From Rhabdophis nuchalis (taxonomy: Eukaryota; Chordata; Lepidosauria; Squamata; Natricidae), in NCBI GenBank assembly GCA_039707465.1, contig CM077644.1, positions 102,749,375 to 102,813,374 of the forward strand: 64,000 nt of DNA, in the 5' to 3' direction. Each line of letters starts with the position of its first letter. Position 1 is the first letter of the stretch. This document shows, piece by piece, positions 20,425 to 32,259 of this stretch. Made by a program: the position numbers and the translations under genes. Below the pieces are notes generated by a model. It had not been told where the DNA came from, did no database searches, and worked only from the letters and a program-made list of their open reading frames with translations.

Positions 20425-23400
20425 GGTCTCGAGCATGGTGTGTCAAAAGCCAACCTTTCTCTCCCCTTGGCAGGTCCTTCCCCTCCTCTCCCCTCCCCGC
20501 CAGGACTGGTGCAGGTTGTGGACATCCTTTCAAAGGAGGGTTATTGTTATTACCGAGGTCTTGCACGAGTATTTTCGGTTTCAATTACATGCCCACTTCT
20601 TTTCTTTTTCTTTAAAAAAATAAAAAAGTGCGGAGACTTTTGTCCTCTGGACGGTGCGACAGAGCGAAAGCTGTTTCTTTCCTAAGACAGGTTTCTGCTT
20701 TGTTTGATTAAGAAGAAGAAGACGGGAGAAGTGGAGCAAAGAAAAAGGGAGGGAGTTCCCTCCTCGCCCAGAAGAGTTCGATATTTTTTTTAAAAAAAGA
20801 AATATGTATTTACTGCCTCTGATAATGGTAAATGCATAGCTATAGGAGGAGTGTGAGGAATAAAGGGAAAGTTTGCCAAGTCAGCTGGCAAAGGCGTGCC
20901 ACACTTAACGGACATTTGACAGTTATTATAATTAGCTGTGAGGCATGTGGGGGGGGGGGGGAGATGATAGCTAACGTACACACTTTGGGACACATTGCTC
21001 ATAGATCCTAGAAAACATTCACAAAAATAGTTCCTCGTTTCTTCTTGGGTGTCCTTGTGTAAAAGTGAATGTGATGTGTAAAAATCTCCTTCAACCCCCC
21101 CCCCCCACTTTGAATAAATAATGTTTTTAAGTATGGATAAATTCAAGCTGAGTAGAGACTGACTTATTTTTTTTATGTTGGAATGCTGACTTTAATTTAG
21201 AAATTGCTTAAATTCCTAATTGTTTTCAAGGAAGAGGTGTAAAACTCTTCCTTGCAAAAGATTCAGAGTATGGAGGGGGGAGAGTAAAACATTCATACGG
21301 ATCAGTCCTGAGCCTTTCACATACATGGACAGGAGATTTATGAGTTCTCAAGCAGAAGCAACAGACAAAGCACAGGGTGTTTTCCTCTTCCTGTTCCTTC
21401 TTTTCTTCTTCCCTAGAAATGAAATGAAATTCCAGAATCTTGGAGTAGAATAGTGCATTTTGATTATGTTTTAATATTTTAAAAGTAATTCACATCAAGC
21501 AGTAGAAAGTATTTAAAAAACAAAACAAAGCGATCTATTATGAGAAAGTTGCATTTTGAAACTAGCTTCATAGGGGAGTGGTTTGGGATGGGGGGAGAGG
21601 CGGGAGGGCAAGGACAATAGAAATTGGATTCATATTCAGACCAAGCAAGCAGCATCTCCGTGAATGTGCAAGTTAAGGGAAAAACAGCAAGAACAAACAC
21701 AGAACTGCTATTTGGTTTTCCTTAAACAAAATCCAGCCACTCCCGTTAAAATATGAATAACAACAAATCCGGGTTTGTGTGTGAGAGGCAGACTCCAGAC
21801 GTTCCTAATTACAGCTTGAAATAAAGTCTTTGTGGGTAGAGCTTTTGCTTGCTATGGTTTTCAGAACACAGAACCCAAGAAAGACATTTAAAAAAAAGGA
21901 AGATTCAGCATCACATCATCTCATAGCTTTTTTTTTCTAAGCCACACTTCTCTCCCCCCCCCCCTTCTTTGTCTGCCGTACTGTTATCTACACCTCCCCC
22001 AACCACCGCCCACTGTGAGCTAAGACACCTGAAGGCCAGACATAATGATCAACAGAGGCTTTACTCCAGCCTGTCTGGATTCCAGCCAGGTTGCCCTCCC
22101 CCCTGCAATTCTCCAGTCGAGGAGCCTGCACGCAATGCACGCCAAGCTTATTCTTCAACAGCCTGCAGAAGAAGGGTAGGAGTCCTGCCCATACTGTGGC
22201 AAGACCAAACCAAACAATATCCCCTTTCTCTACTGGTCGGGATCAGTTTTAGCACATGTATTTCCCCCCCCCCCCCCCAAATACATTTGAAAGTAGCTGC
22301 CCTGCATGCACCCACATATGGTCTGTGACTAGTACTCTTATCCCATTCCATCTTTGAATGCTTACAGTCTGCTTTAGTTTTGGTGTGCCTTACAGTAGAC
22401 ATACCATCATATTTTTGTGACAGGGTGTTTACAGAAAATATGTGCACCATATTGAAAAACTACGCATATGTATTTTTCAAATGTTATATTATATTATAAT
22501 ACTTGAATATTTTAGGCAAAATGTCTGGATAATTTAGGAACATATTTTTCAACACAGTTGCAAGAAGTTTGAAGTAAGTTGATATTTTAATTAGTAGATA
22601 GTATCTGAAAAAAATACTGCTTGGCTATATGCCAACAATTTCATGACATTTGGGGTGAAATGCTTAGGCTTCTTTTTTTCTTAAAATGAAACTGTTTAAT
22701 AATTGGATGTGGATTGATTTAACTGTGTTCATCTACTCAGGCATTCTTGAAAGTAACTCCTGCAGCGTAATAGGGCTTCTCTTTGGTAAAAGTCCAGAAC
22801 ATTAAAAGGCAAAAAATATGCACAGTAGTTTATTTTGGCTAAAATTGCAATCTAATTTTGACTGATTCAAAGAAGAATTTACAGGGTCCTGTGCAAACAA
22901 AATAAATACCTGTGTCAATGTTTCAGGAAGTTAACAGTGTTTGCTAAGACTCAAAAATATTTCAGGAAGTTTTACATTCCTCTAAGTAGCCAAATTTCAA
23001 GAGATATCAAAAGATTGAAACATATTTAGACATACAGTGGCATTTGTTGGAGAAAGGTGTTGGAATGAGGAGAATAACATATTTCTCATTCAAAGCCACT
23101 TTTCTACAATATGCAAAAAAGCATAATCATTAAATATGTACTATATTATAAACCATAGGTAGAAATACCTACTGCATATAATGCTTTTATAGCAAAACCT
23201 GCTATAGAATGACAAAAGAAAATGCCTCCCCCAATGAAAATAGTTTTTTAAAGAGTTACAGATTTGATCATTATGCTCTGTATTCTGATTTATTCATTAT
23301 CTTTTTGTGGGATTTGTTTGCGATACAGCCTGATTAAATGTAATTAATTTGTAACATTGTAACATAAGTAAAGGTAATGTCATTTTCTAAATAATACTCT

Positions 23401-23500
23401 AGCAAACTTATATTTACTAATATACAAATGCTAGGGTGCAACAAACATTTCCTGTATATGTCTCTCCAAAGTAGAGGATTAATGTTGCTGCTCTGTATTG
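20425..23500. other. Putative first intron, mostly unique
   Basis: Sequence following the CpG island, with few recognisable repeats. It holds poly-G (20949-20961) and poly-C (21096-21109, 21953-21965, 22264-22279) runs. No exon was recognised. Its relatively low repeat content is compatible with regulatory sequence near a promoter, but that is inference. Confidence 0.35.
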
Positions 23501-23504
23501 TAAT

Positions 23505-23620
23505 CTATGTAGCCGTGTTAGTCTGTTGCTGAAAAAGAAATCTTGTGGTGCCTTCAAGTCTGTCTCATTTCTTAGGGTGTAAGATTTTGTGTACTAGAGT
23601 CCAGTTTTGCACATGTCTGA
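23505..23620 (-). repeat. Old amniote dispersed repeat, copy 1
   Basis: TATGTAGCCGTGTTAGTCTGTTGCTGAAAAAGAAATCTTGTGGTGCCTTCAAGTCTGTCTCATTT, then GTGTACTAGAGTCCA. The TAGCCGTGTTAGTCTGTTGC...GTGGCACCTT pattern is a repeat common to reptiles. It is related, in inverse orientation, to 30001-30110. Confidence 0.55.
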
Positions 23621-24360
23621 AATTTATTTTTAAAAGAAAAAGTTTAGAACTTCTTTACTAAATGGTAAAGACATTAAAGCAGTGCAATTTCTCACTATAT
23701 AAGACTCTTAAGGCTATTCATGGGAATTTAATCACTGGCATTATTGATTTCAAAGAAAATAGTAACTTCTACTATTGCTTTCATTATTATTGATTTAGGT
23801 TAATTGCCACTTAACACATTTCAGTTGCTTTTTTGTTCAAAAACCTGTAAGAAGTTAAGATGAACATCCTTTCAATAAAATACATAGATACATATTCCAT
23901 ACCAAGTAAATATAATTCATGTTAATTAGAAACTGGCTTAAAAATCTACCTGTAGGGAGATTTACACTACCAGATTTCTGGGTAAAAATATAATTGAAGT
24001 ATTTTAAGCAAACCGCTGATCTGAAAAAGTAAACAAGAAAATGCTCTTAAAACTTCTGCAACTAGTTTTTAAATAATAATCCTAGGATAGGAAACAAAGC
24101 ACTAAGTACAACTAGTCTCAGTAATTGGGTCACAAATAGAACATATATCAGTCAATAAGACTTGATAGGAACAAACATCTGCATGTGCTAATAGGTATGG
24201 ATAGCACCATATGAATCCTTATGCTCCTTGAAAAAACAGTTATATTTGTTTCACATAGCAGTTGATGTTGGATTGGAGAGCCACCAATTCTGATATGTTA
24301 TCTACAAGCAGATTTTTTTTTAAAGCAGACAAGCAGATTTTGACATGCATAGTACAGGTG
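23621..24360. other. Unassigned sequence
   Basis: AT-rich unique-looking sequence with no recognised gene. Confidence 0.3.
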
Positions 24361-24379
24361 TATATGAAATTCTCAGTCA

Positions 24380-24580
24380 TCCAGGACATGGTTGCTCCAA
24401 AGGTGCTTTTTTAAAGGCAATTGGACTTTGTTTTTTCCTTTGAAGACTGCAAGGAATTCAAATCCTTCCATCTTCCACCATTCGGTCAGAACTGAAGAAA
24501 CTTCTTGGATAAGAAGTAAAACATCTTCAAGGAAAAAACAAAGTCCATTTGCCTTTTTAAAAAAGCAGGTGTATACATTT
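24380..24580. repeat. Dispersed repeat ending in a long inverted repeat
   Basis: The arms GCACC/GGTGC-flanked TTTTTTAAAGGCAATTGGACTTTGTTTTTTCCTTTGAAG (about 24400-24445) and CTTCAAGGAAAAAACAAAGTCCATTTGCCTTTTTAAAAAAGC (about 24525-24567) are inverted copies of about 40 bases with few mismatches. The interior carries AACTGAAGAAACTTCTTGGATAAGAAGTAAAACATC, matching 29413-29447. It belongs to the same family as 10843-10935 and 29215-29500. Confidence 0.6.
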
Positions 24581-24594
24581 TTACCGAGTCCCAC

Positions 24595-25300
24595 TACTGT
24601 GTCCTCTACAGAGCTATTCCTTGTAGATATACATAGGAATAAAGTATATGATTTGAAAAGATTTTACTAAGATTATTCTGAAAGCAAATAACAAATGCAC
24701 TTGAGCAAATCAATATTAAAATCATTTTCCATAAAAGTATTGCTGTAATACATGTATTAATGTTGGGTACCTGAATACAGTTATCAAATATCAAATACTT
24801 CTATTAATTTAAATGCCTATTGCTTTCATTCATTTTCTGTCTTTTTAAAAAAGTAATCATTCAGTCAATAGATTTGAATACACCTTTATACATTCACTTA
24901 ATCTAAGCTTTATTATTATTATTTTTAAATCCATATTTCTAAGACATATTAAGACTCAGAAAAACTTTTTTTTTGTTTCTGCTATTTTGGTACAAAATCT
25001 GGGAATGTAGAATACCAAGGCAATTAGTTAGGCAATTTTCCACTTCTTAGTTTGAAAATATATTTCTGTCATCTGCAAAATGACACTGTACTAATAGGAT
25101 ATACCCTATCGTATGTCTGCACATGGTGCCATATCTTCCTAATGTATCAACTTCTGTTTTTCTTTGTTAGAATCAAATCAGCAAGCTTGTTTCCTGTATG
25201 GACAGACATTTGTATTTTTAGCAGTAGCGTCATCAAGTGTTGAACATTTGTAAACAGTCATAATTTTGGTGCCCACCAGTTATGCGGAGATATTTTCAAG
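24595..25300. other. Unassigned sequence
   Basis: AT-rich, no gene recognised. Confidence 0.3.
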
Positions 25301-25309
25301 GAATTGAGT

Positions 25310-25395
25310 TTGCAATTTCAATGCTGCCTTGGAATTCTGGGAGTTGTAATTCCAACACACCTGGAAATTATCAGGCTGACAAAAGCTACAATAAC
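25310..25395 (+). repeat. Fragment with GGAATTCTGGGAGTTGTAATTCC motif
   Basis: CTTGGAATTCTGGGAGTTGTAATTCCAACACACCTGGAAATTATCAGGCTGAC is a worn copy of a squamate dispersed repeat (GAATTCTGGGAGTTGAAGTCC). Short, class unknown. Confidence 0.45.
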
Positions 25396-25964
25396 CATGC
25401 ACTAGAAATTAAAGATGAATGTAACCTTCTAAGGTATCTTTATAGATAAATATTTCTGCTACTGACATTAAAAACATGGACAATTATGCCAGCTGATGTA
25501 CCAAAGTTCTAAGTGCATAATCTGAATCAACTCTCAAATTTCATGGTGGTATAAATTTGGTAACCATTACAAAGATAGATATTTTTCTTTTTCAATTTCC
25601 TTTTCCAATCTGTAGATTTTTAGCTATAGTCTACTACATTATAGCCATCAGAATTCCACCTTGGTTATAACAGTGTAAACTCTTATCTGTTCATGAGGTC
25701 ACTACATGAAAAGGAGACTAAAAAAAAAAGCCCAAGTTAGACTTTGCTAGAATTTTTGAATAGTGACAGTAGTCAATTCTACATTCTAGCGAGGCCATCT
25801 CCTCTATCTAACGCTGCCATCACCATTTGCGAATGGAGATTAGAAACCTGATTGTATTTCTTATTTGAGATAGCTATTATCCTTAAATAAATCCAGAAAC
25901 TGGATCTTGGCTAGCTTTTATTAATTACCTGGAATAAAAATTACAGATATAGAAAATATTTTTT

Positions 25965-26175
25965 TCTTTTGTTCAGTTGTGCCTGATTCTGGGAGACTCC
26001 CCAGACAAGTTGCTGCAGTTTTGTAAGCAAGGTTTTTCAGAAGTGGTTTGATATTGCCTTCTTCCTAGAGAGAAAGTAACTAGCTGCCTTTGTGCTGTTG
26101 GTGGGTGGGTGGGTGAACTAGAACTGATGGTCCCCTGGTTTCTAGCCTCCCTCGTGCCTTAACTACACCAAAATG
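25965..26175 (+). repeat. Squamate SINE-like dispersed repeat
   Basis: The order CTGATTCTGGGAGACT, then CAAGTTGCTGCAGTTTT, CAAGGTTTTTCAGAAGTGGTTTGATATTGCC, GAACTAGAACTGATGG and CTTAACTACACCAAA is a dispersed element of squamates. The right part (ACTAGAACT..CTTAAC.ACACCA) looks like an inverted tRNA-related head. Confidence 0.55.
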
Positions 26176-26579
26176 GTTCTCAGGAAATAAATGAATTGTA
26201 AAGTTACATCTCTTTTGTGGTATGTTAGAAGCAAACACAAAGCACATAATTGAAAAGGTAATTTCAGCAAGATTTAGGGTCTCGGTTGTTGTTTGAGAGG
26301 AGCTGTGAACTTGTCCTCCTGTAACCAGTGGTGATTAGAATGCTGATTGATTTCTTGACCCTCCTCCACATATGAGGTTAAGAGTTAATAATCTGCAAAA
26401 CTGTAAGTACTTTGATTTGGCAAACTGATGTGAAAGAAGTCTTTAGAATACGGCTTTGGTAGCTGTACTCAACTGTTCTGTGGAAAATAAAACCCCTGTC
26501 ATACTGTGATTGCTAACCATAATGAGTAAACTACATGAAATGTTCAGCTGCATATTATTTGTTTTTTTAAAAGATGTTG

Positions 26580-26700
26580 GGCTAAGACCATGGCGATTTA
26601 GATTCAAATATCAACTGTGGAATCTCTCTGGATGACTTTGGAGCCATCATTTTCTCTCAGCTCAACATATTTCACGGGGTTGGGTGCTGTATTAAGCTCA
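26580..26700 (+). repeat. Degraded tRNA-derived SINE
   Basis: GGCGATTTAGATTCAAATATCAACTGTGGAA (worn B box) is followed by GGATGACTTTGGAGCCATCATTTTCTCTCAGCTCAACATATTTCACGGGGTTG. This is the same family as 9250-9400 and 15785-15870. Confidence 0.5.
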
Positions 26701-26914
26701 TCAAGAAAAGCTATGTAATGAAAAAAAAATCCACATTTTTAAAATGCTTATTTTATGTATTTCAATCTGTATGCATCTTGTGTCCAACATGTAACTGAGC
26801 AGATAACAGAGGTTAAAAAATACAATTGAAATTATTGCAAACACATCACATTGGAGGCAGCTAATAATGGAAACTTTAAAGGTAGACTCATAGAGCAACT
26901 TGGCTCATATAGAG

Positions 26915-27225
26915 CAGGGGTCCCCAACCCCCGGGCCATGGACCGGTGCCGGTCCGTGACTTGATAGGAACCGGGCCGCAGGGCCGGAGAGGAGGAGGAG
27001 GGAGCAGCCCCCTGGGCAGAGCGCGCACCAGGGATGGGAAAGCGCAGGCACGGCCGCTCACACCGTTGGGGGCCCTAGAGGGGCGAGTGAGCCGACACCC
27101 CCCCTGCGTGCGCATGCGCCGCCTGTTCCCCCTCCCCCCCCCGCTCCCCCTCTACGCCGGCCGGTCCGTGGAATTTTCTTTAAAATGAAACCGGTCCCTG
27201 GTGCAAAAAAGGTTGGGGACCCCTG
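26915..27225. mobile_element. Non-autonomous hAT element, family B, perfect 8-bp TSD
   Basis: The termini CAGGGGTCCCCAACCC and AGGTTGGGGACCCCTG are inverted repeats (15 of 16). A perfect 8-bp duplication ATATAGAG flanks the element (26907-26914 and 27226-27233). The 311-bp interior is GC-rich, with GGACCGGTGCCGGTCCGTG near the left and CGGCCGGTCCGTGG near the right, so subterminal repeats are inverted as well. No transposase frame. Its CpG density mimics a small CpG island but is explained by the transposon. Confidence 0.92.
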
Positions 27226-27233
27226 ATATAGAG

Positions 27234-29210
27234 GTTACAGCTGGAGTGAAAGAGCAGCAGAATTGGTGAGTGAAGAGGTTAGTGAACCTTCTGGGAAGAT
27301 AAGATTCTGAATTAAAAGATGTAACACAAGGAAATGACATGGTTGCAATTACCAGGAGCAAGTTTGACTTGGGGGCATCTTTACCTTTTTATCTTTGGAT
27401 ATCTTTTCTTTCCCATTTGCCCATATCATGTTCGAAAAAAGTCATATTTTTAGTTGAAAATCAGTGCACTTCATCCAGCAGTTTGCCTGTTTAGGTGTAA
27501 TCTACTTTGCTCCATTTTGTATAACTGCAACAGCAACTAGGGGAAAAGGTTGCGCAACATTGATAGATATGAACACACATTGCACTCCCCTTTTTTGAAA
27601 GAGTTCATATACTGTCAAACAGTAGTCTTGTCAAATATCAGCTTTGTCCATCACTGCATTTACACTGTACTTGTAATTTCTTCTTCTAGTATTGTTGTTT
27701 CTTCAATAAATCCTGTGTTTATTTAGTGGTTTAAAAATTGGACAAGGGAGGATTATAGAGACATATAAATTGCTGGGTCCTGGGATCAAAAAAGCAGTTG
27801 CATTTATCTTTTCCTAAAAGTACATTAAGCGCTGACATATAGGGATAAAAGTGCAAACTTGCTTTGGAAAAGAAGAATAGTGATTCAATAGGAAGGCAAA
27901 CTGATTCACACATCTCCTGGGAATATATAGAAAATATGTTTGTGAGTTTAGATGCTAGAGATAAATGAAACTCTAGTATTATGTGGACTGTTACTTCTTA
28001 GAATGCCTTGAAATTTGTTGTATGATGATTTATCCAAATCAGTTTTCATGTTTTCAGTGAGGAAGACTATTTGTTAAAAGTGATTAGGCTAAGAAGTTGT
28101 CCTTACAACTATGGGTAGAAAGACTTCTGCAATTTGAGGTGGTTCAAAGGTCTGTCCAGACGGCCACCATCTTTATATGCAAAATGCAAGTCTAGTTCAG
28201 CAAGCATGAAGAAGTGAACTTGTCTTCAGCAGCTATAGAAGCTTACATTTCTGTAGAAAGAAAGTGATCCGCACAATGCGTTTGGTAAGGTTAAAAAAAT
28301 GCTGAGGAGAACCTGAATGTATACATATTTCTCTCTGGTTCTTTGTTAGCTATTTCAAAAGGAGGGCGAAGAGGACTGTGTCTGAGTTCAGTGACATTTC
28401 TATATGGTAGAGCTGAAGCAGATGGCCACGTGCTCTTTTCTTATTTAGATGAGAGTTTTCCTTTCAATAACATCTTTCTTCTGACCTGCTTAAAAATTCC
28501 AGCGAATGAAATCAGCACAGGATTTTCAATGCTAATTGACCATGTGCAGAGGAAGGGTTAGTGGAGAAATCAGTGGGGCCATTGTGAGATACACTACATC
28601 AATCTCGCCTTTGTCTTGCATACTTGGTAGTTAGAGCTGAAATAATTAGGAATATTTTGTTTTTATGAGTTTCATTAGAATTGCCCTAATGTATGGGGGT
28701 GGGGATAGTAGGTGGGTAAAATTCTTTTTCTATCAGATGACGCCCATTTGAGTGCCCATTTGAGTGCCATCTAGATATAAGTGTTATGTTCTCTCTATAT
28801 CAGTTTCACATTATTCCATTTCATCATGTGTCTACAGATTTGTGACTTTTTAATCCATATCCCACCAAAATAATCTTCTAAACAAAAGAAACTGCATTTT
28901 CATCAACATACATATTTCCTATATGTGTCTTAATATCTATATTTAGCAAGACTTGAATTGGGAAACTGAAAATGTGTAGCTAGTAGTAATTTAAGTTTCC
29001 AGCTGCACATTTTATTGAGTGGTGTGGATCAGGTTTATTTCTATTAGAATTCACTAGGATCTTATTCTGTGAGTATTCTTGGTTTATCTCAAACTCAGCT
29101 TCATTTAGTGCTTATTCTAAATGGATTAGAAAAACAACCGGCATTATGATGAAAGGAGTCACAAGAATGCTCAATTCTTTGACTATTAACTAAAGAGGGT
29201 TTATGCCCAA
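27234..29210. other. Unassigned sequence
   Basis: Unique-looking AT-rich sequence, probably intronic or intergenic. A short direct repeat GCCCATTTGAGT occurs at 28743 and 28757. No gene was recognised. Confidence 0.3.
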
Positions 29211-29214
29211 GCAG

Positions 29215-29500
29215 ACATTACTGAGAGGCCATTTACAAACATAAAGGTATGGCACCCTCTTAGAAGAAGCTCCACATCCATTTGTACCACTCAGATGACC
29301 CTGAGCTGACACAGACAAACCTCCAACTGGTCTCAAAAACACTCTAAAAGAATGCAAATGACCAGCTGTCTGCAAGGACTATAAATCCTTTCATTCCCCA
29401 CTATCCAGTCAGAGCTGAAGAAGCTTCTTGGATGAGAAGTGAAATACCTTCAAAGAAAAAGCAGAAAGTCCAGTTGCCTCTTGAATGTCCTTTGGAACAT
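29215..29500. repeat. Dispersed repeat, fullest copy in the window
   Basis: It includes CCACTCAGATGACCCTGAGC, AGACAAACCTCCAACTGGTCTC, AATGCAAATGACCAGCTGTCTGCAAGGACTATAAATCC, TTCATTCCCCACTATCCAGTCAGAGCTGAAG, AAGCTTCTTGGATGAGAAGTGAAA and AAGTCCAGTTGCCTCTTGAA. It joins in one order the parts seen separately at 11225-11490 and 24455-24560. Class unresolved; the core with GATGAG and GAAA is discussed as a finding. Confidence 0.55.
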
Positions 29501-29537
29501 CAGCAGTAATCAACACCACACTTGTAAACATTTAAAT

Positions 29538-29590
<53 letters not shown>
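29538..29590. repeat. (CA)n microsatellite with nearby (GT)n
   Basis: About 26 CA units are followed, after a short spacer, by a (GT)6 run at 29604-29616. Self-complementary, so a hairpin is possible. Confidence 0.95.
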
Positions 29591-29591
<1 letters not shown>

Positions 29592-29619
29592 TGGTGTTAA
29601 TTACGTGTGTGTGTGTATG

Positions 29620-30000
29620 TATATGCAATAGCTTGTGTTTTGTCGTTTTAGAAATACATATTTCTAAGAATTTCTTAATAAACCTCTAATCCAATGGCAG
29701 AAACTTGTTCATTGGAAGTTTATCAACAACATCTCAATTAGAATGACAGTTATGGTGAATGAGTTTCATGAAAATTCAACACATCCATCATTTCAGTCTT
29801 TCTCTGAGGTTGTTGCCACAGGAAAGTTTTATATTGTGCATCTGGTTATGCATGCATATTGTATTTTATATTTGTTGGCTATAGTTGTTTTGATAAAGTG
29901 CTTGTAAACTGCTTCACATGTAACCTATACTTGTATAGTTCATATTTCTTTCCCTTTGTCCCCCACTCCGCCTCACTCTATTTCTAATCCTACATTAGTC
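29620..30000. other. Unassigned sequence
   Basis: No gene or repeat recognised. Confidence 0.3.
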
Positions 30001-30110
30001 TAGCCACTGTATGCATCTGTTGAAGTGAGATGCAGTTTGGGCTTTTTAATAAAATTTGTTAGTTGAAAAAAATGCTACACGACTTCTGTTTTTTTTTACC
30101 ACCATAGTCT
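30001..30110 (+). repeat. Old amniote dispersed repeat, copy 2
   Basis: CTGTATGCATCTGTTGAAGTGAGATGCAGTTTGGGCTTTTTAATAAAATTTGTTAGTTG, then GCTACACGACTTCTGTTTTT. This matches the known reptile repeat pattern (GCATCTGA.GAAGTG, TTTAATAAA.TTTGTTAGTCT, GCTACAAGACTCCTG). It is the opposite orientation of 23505-23620. Confidence 0.5.
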
Positions 30111-31100
30111 AATACATATTTCTTTCTACAATCTCTAGTTGTACCCGGTAATCTGAATTCCTATAGTCTTCTTCTGAGGGAGTGGGTGATATTTTTATAC
30201 CTTTTAAAAATCATGTTAAGGCTATATTATGGATTACACTACAATTTTTTCCTGCCTCAAAATGTCAAGTATCTGGGATATGGATTTTAACCACTGTAAT
30301 CAGACTTTGTCTGGAACCACAAAGGGGGACTTGAGTTCTGCACATGGCTCTATGGTATTCTTAACCTATTAAAAGTTTATGTTAAAAATAGCCTAGTACA
30401 TTTAGTCAGAGAAGAATCATTATTCGTTGGTGTACTATAGAGTTTGAAGAGGAATCTCTTATGTCTTATGCAACATTGAAAGTCAGCCTGTAGCACCTCT
30501 CTTTGTTTGCATGCTACTTCAGTTGTCATTCTTAAAAATATTGCTTCTGTACTGAATATAGAATATAATGTGTTCTTATTTGTATCATTTGTGGTTTTCT
30601 TTCTGTAAACTTTATTTTTCTTTAATAAATGGAATAGGCAAGCATTGTGTATTTCAAACATGTCTGAGATTTGATAATGGTATGTGAACAGAATACCTAG
30701 GGTGTCAACCACTCTTTTATTTTGTTTTTTATATGCAGTTAATAGAGATGGAAGAGAAATTCAGTTTGCATTTTAATGTGAAATTATCTGATTTACACTG
30801 CTCAAATCTATATATAAATTAAACTTAATATTGCACTGATATTTGCACCTTTCCAAACTTAATGAATGCTTGCATCTCCAAAATGCATATAAAATATGTC
30901 TATTATAATTTTTTTTTAGCACATCTATTTTTAGGAAAATGTGTGCATAAAGATGTACTAAGTAACTAGTGGAAAACTACTTGCAAAAATTAAATTACCG
31001 AAACCTTTGATAGAAGGCAGGTATGGAATGGAGCTCCTCATCTTGGAAAGCGATCTTGGATTTTTAATGTGTCAGCACTGCAATCTTATGGAAAAGATGG
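30111..31100. other. Unassigned sequence
   Basis: AT-rich sequence, no gene recognised; the minus-strand frame at 30377-30712 has no recognisable family. Confidence 0.3.
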
Positions 31101-31104
31101 GGGA

Positions 31105-31585
31105 GTTATTTATTTATTTATTGGATTTCTAGACCGCCCCCTCTCCCCGAAGGGACTCGGGGCGGTGTACAGGTAAAAATTAAAACTATGACAATCAACA
31201 ATACATATAAACTAAAATCGAATTAAATAATCCCCTGTACAAATTTATAAAAATTAAAAACTTAACCTTAAAACCTAATCACATAATTTAAAATTACAAA
31301 CTGAGGCGGGAAGGATGGAATTAGGCCAGGCCGGCTAGATGAAACAGGTGGGTTTTGAGTTTCTGACGGAAGGAGCGGAGGTCCGTGGTCGTTCTAATGT
31401 CAGCGGGAAGGTCATTCCAGAGGGTCGGGCCTGCCACAGAGAAGGCTCTTCCCCTGGGCGTCACCCGCTGGCATTGCCTAGTGGACGGCACCCGGAGAAG
31501 TCCCTCTCTGTGCGAGCGAATCGGCCGAAGGGATGTATGGGGTAGGATACGATCCCGCAAATAACTAGGTCCCGTGCCATGGAGC
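31105..31585 (-). pseudogene. L2-clade LINE 3' fragment
   Basis: Minus strand. The tail repeat (ATTT, 31105-31122) is followed by CCGCCCCCTCTCCCCGAAGGGAC, the 3' UTR and the C-terminal coding end (frame 31321-31626: LHGTGPSYLRDRILPHTSLRPIRSHREGLLRVPSTRQCQRVTPRGRAFSVAGPTLWNDLPADIRTTTDLRSFRQKL). It is 5'-truncated at about 31585, inside the LHG motif. The frame is still open, so it is comparatively young. Confidence 0.8.
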
Positions 31586-31589
31586 TTGG

Positions 31590-32130
31590 ATGATGTTACC
31601 TTGTTTGGGTAATGAAACATCTGCAAGAAAGCTCAAAGAGTACTAAGGGCACACACACACCATGTCAATCCTAGAGCTACAAATATTCTCCTTTATTAGG
31701 AGTAGCTATTATTACTTATGAGATTGTTATTCCTTTCAGAAGCACTGCCCTGTAGATAATCCAATGGGAGCTCTTATTTATGAAGCTAGAATCTAGGGAA
31801 TAGATAGGATTGCTGCTCCTGTACTGGTTTTCTTATTTCAAAGTAGCATCCCTGCCCGAGCTATTTGGTTTTGTTACAAAGTGGTGATGGGATTTCCCAG
31901 GCTTATAGTTTCAAACTTTCATCCTTGGCCACCATGTCTAGAGTGGCTTAAGAGTTTATGCCCATTATGGACCAGGCCCAGGTCATGATTGAGGGATTTG
32001 GAAATGTGATCTGGAATTGGAAAATGTTTCTGTCCTTGTTGTGGACAGAACACTCTTTTATTGCTTTGGAGTTTTATATTTCCATTTCCCACTTCAGTGA
32101 AGAAGGACCTAATGACCTAATAGATCCAGT
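31590..32130. other. Unassigned sequence
   Basis: No gene or repeat recognised. Confidence 0.3.
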
Positions 32131-32140
32131 TGGTGTAGAA

Positions 32141-32247
32141 CAGGGGTGTCAAACTGGCGGCCCACAGGCCGCATGCGTCACACACAGAGAAAAAAAATGT
32201 GATACAACACGTGACGGTAACGTAATGCCATGAGTTTGACACCCATG
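32141..32247. mobile_element. Short non-autonomous hAT element, family C
   Basis: It begins CAGGGGTGTCAAACTGG and ends GAGTTTGACACCCATG, inverted repeats over about 14 bases. The 8-bp flanks are GTGTAGAA (32133-32140) and GTGTAGAG (32248-32255), with one mismatch. It is 107 bp and has no coding capacity. Confidence 0.85.
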
Positions 32248-32259
32248 GTGTAGAGTAAG

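Noticed and set aside
19937..20685. Long open frames on both strands (215 and 217 codons) over the CpG island
   Set aside because: The composition is biased (R, G, P, S rich), the frames overlap on opposite strands, there is no recognisable domain, and the region is explained by a GC-rich promoter.
21969..22450. Frames of 119 and 100 codons on opposite strands
   Set aside because: No domain or codon bias; one overlaps a poly-C run; no support for a gene.
26915..27225. Small CpG-rich patch as a second CpG island
   Set aside because: Its limits coincide with terminal inverted repeats and a perfect 8-bp target duplication, so it is a hAT element.
30377..30712. 111-codon minus-strand frame
   Set aside because: No recognisable family, no repeat association and no splice context that would support an exon.
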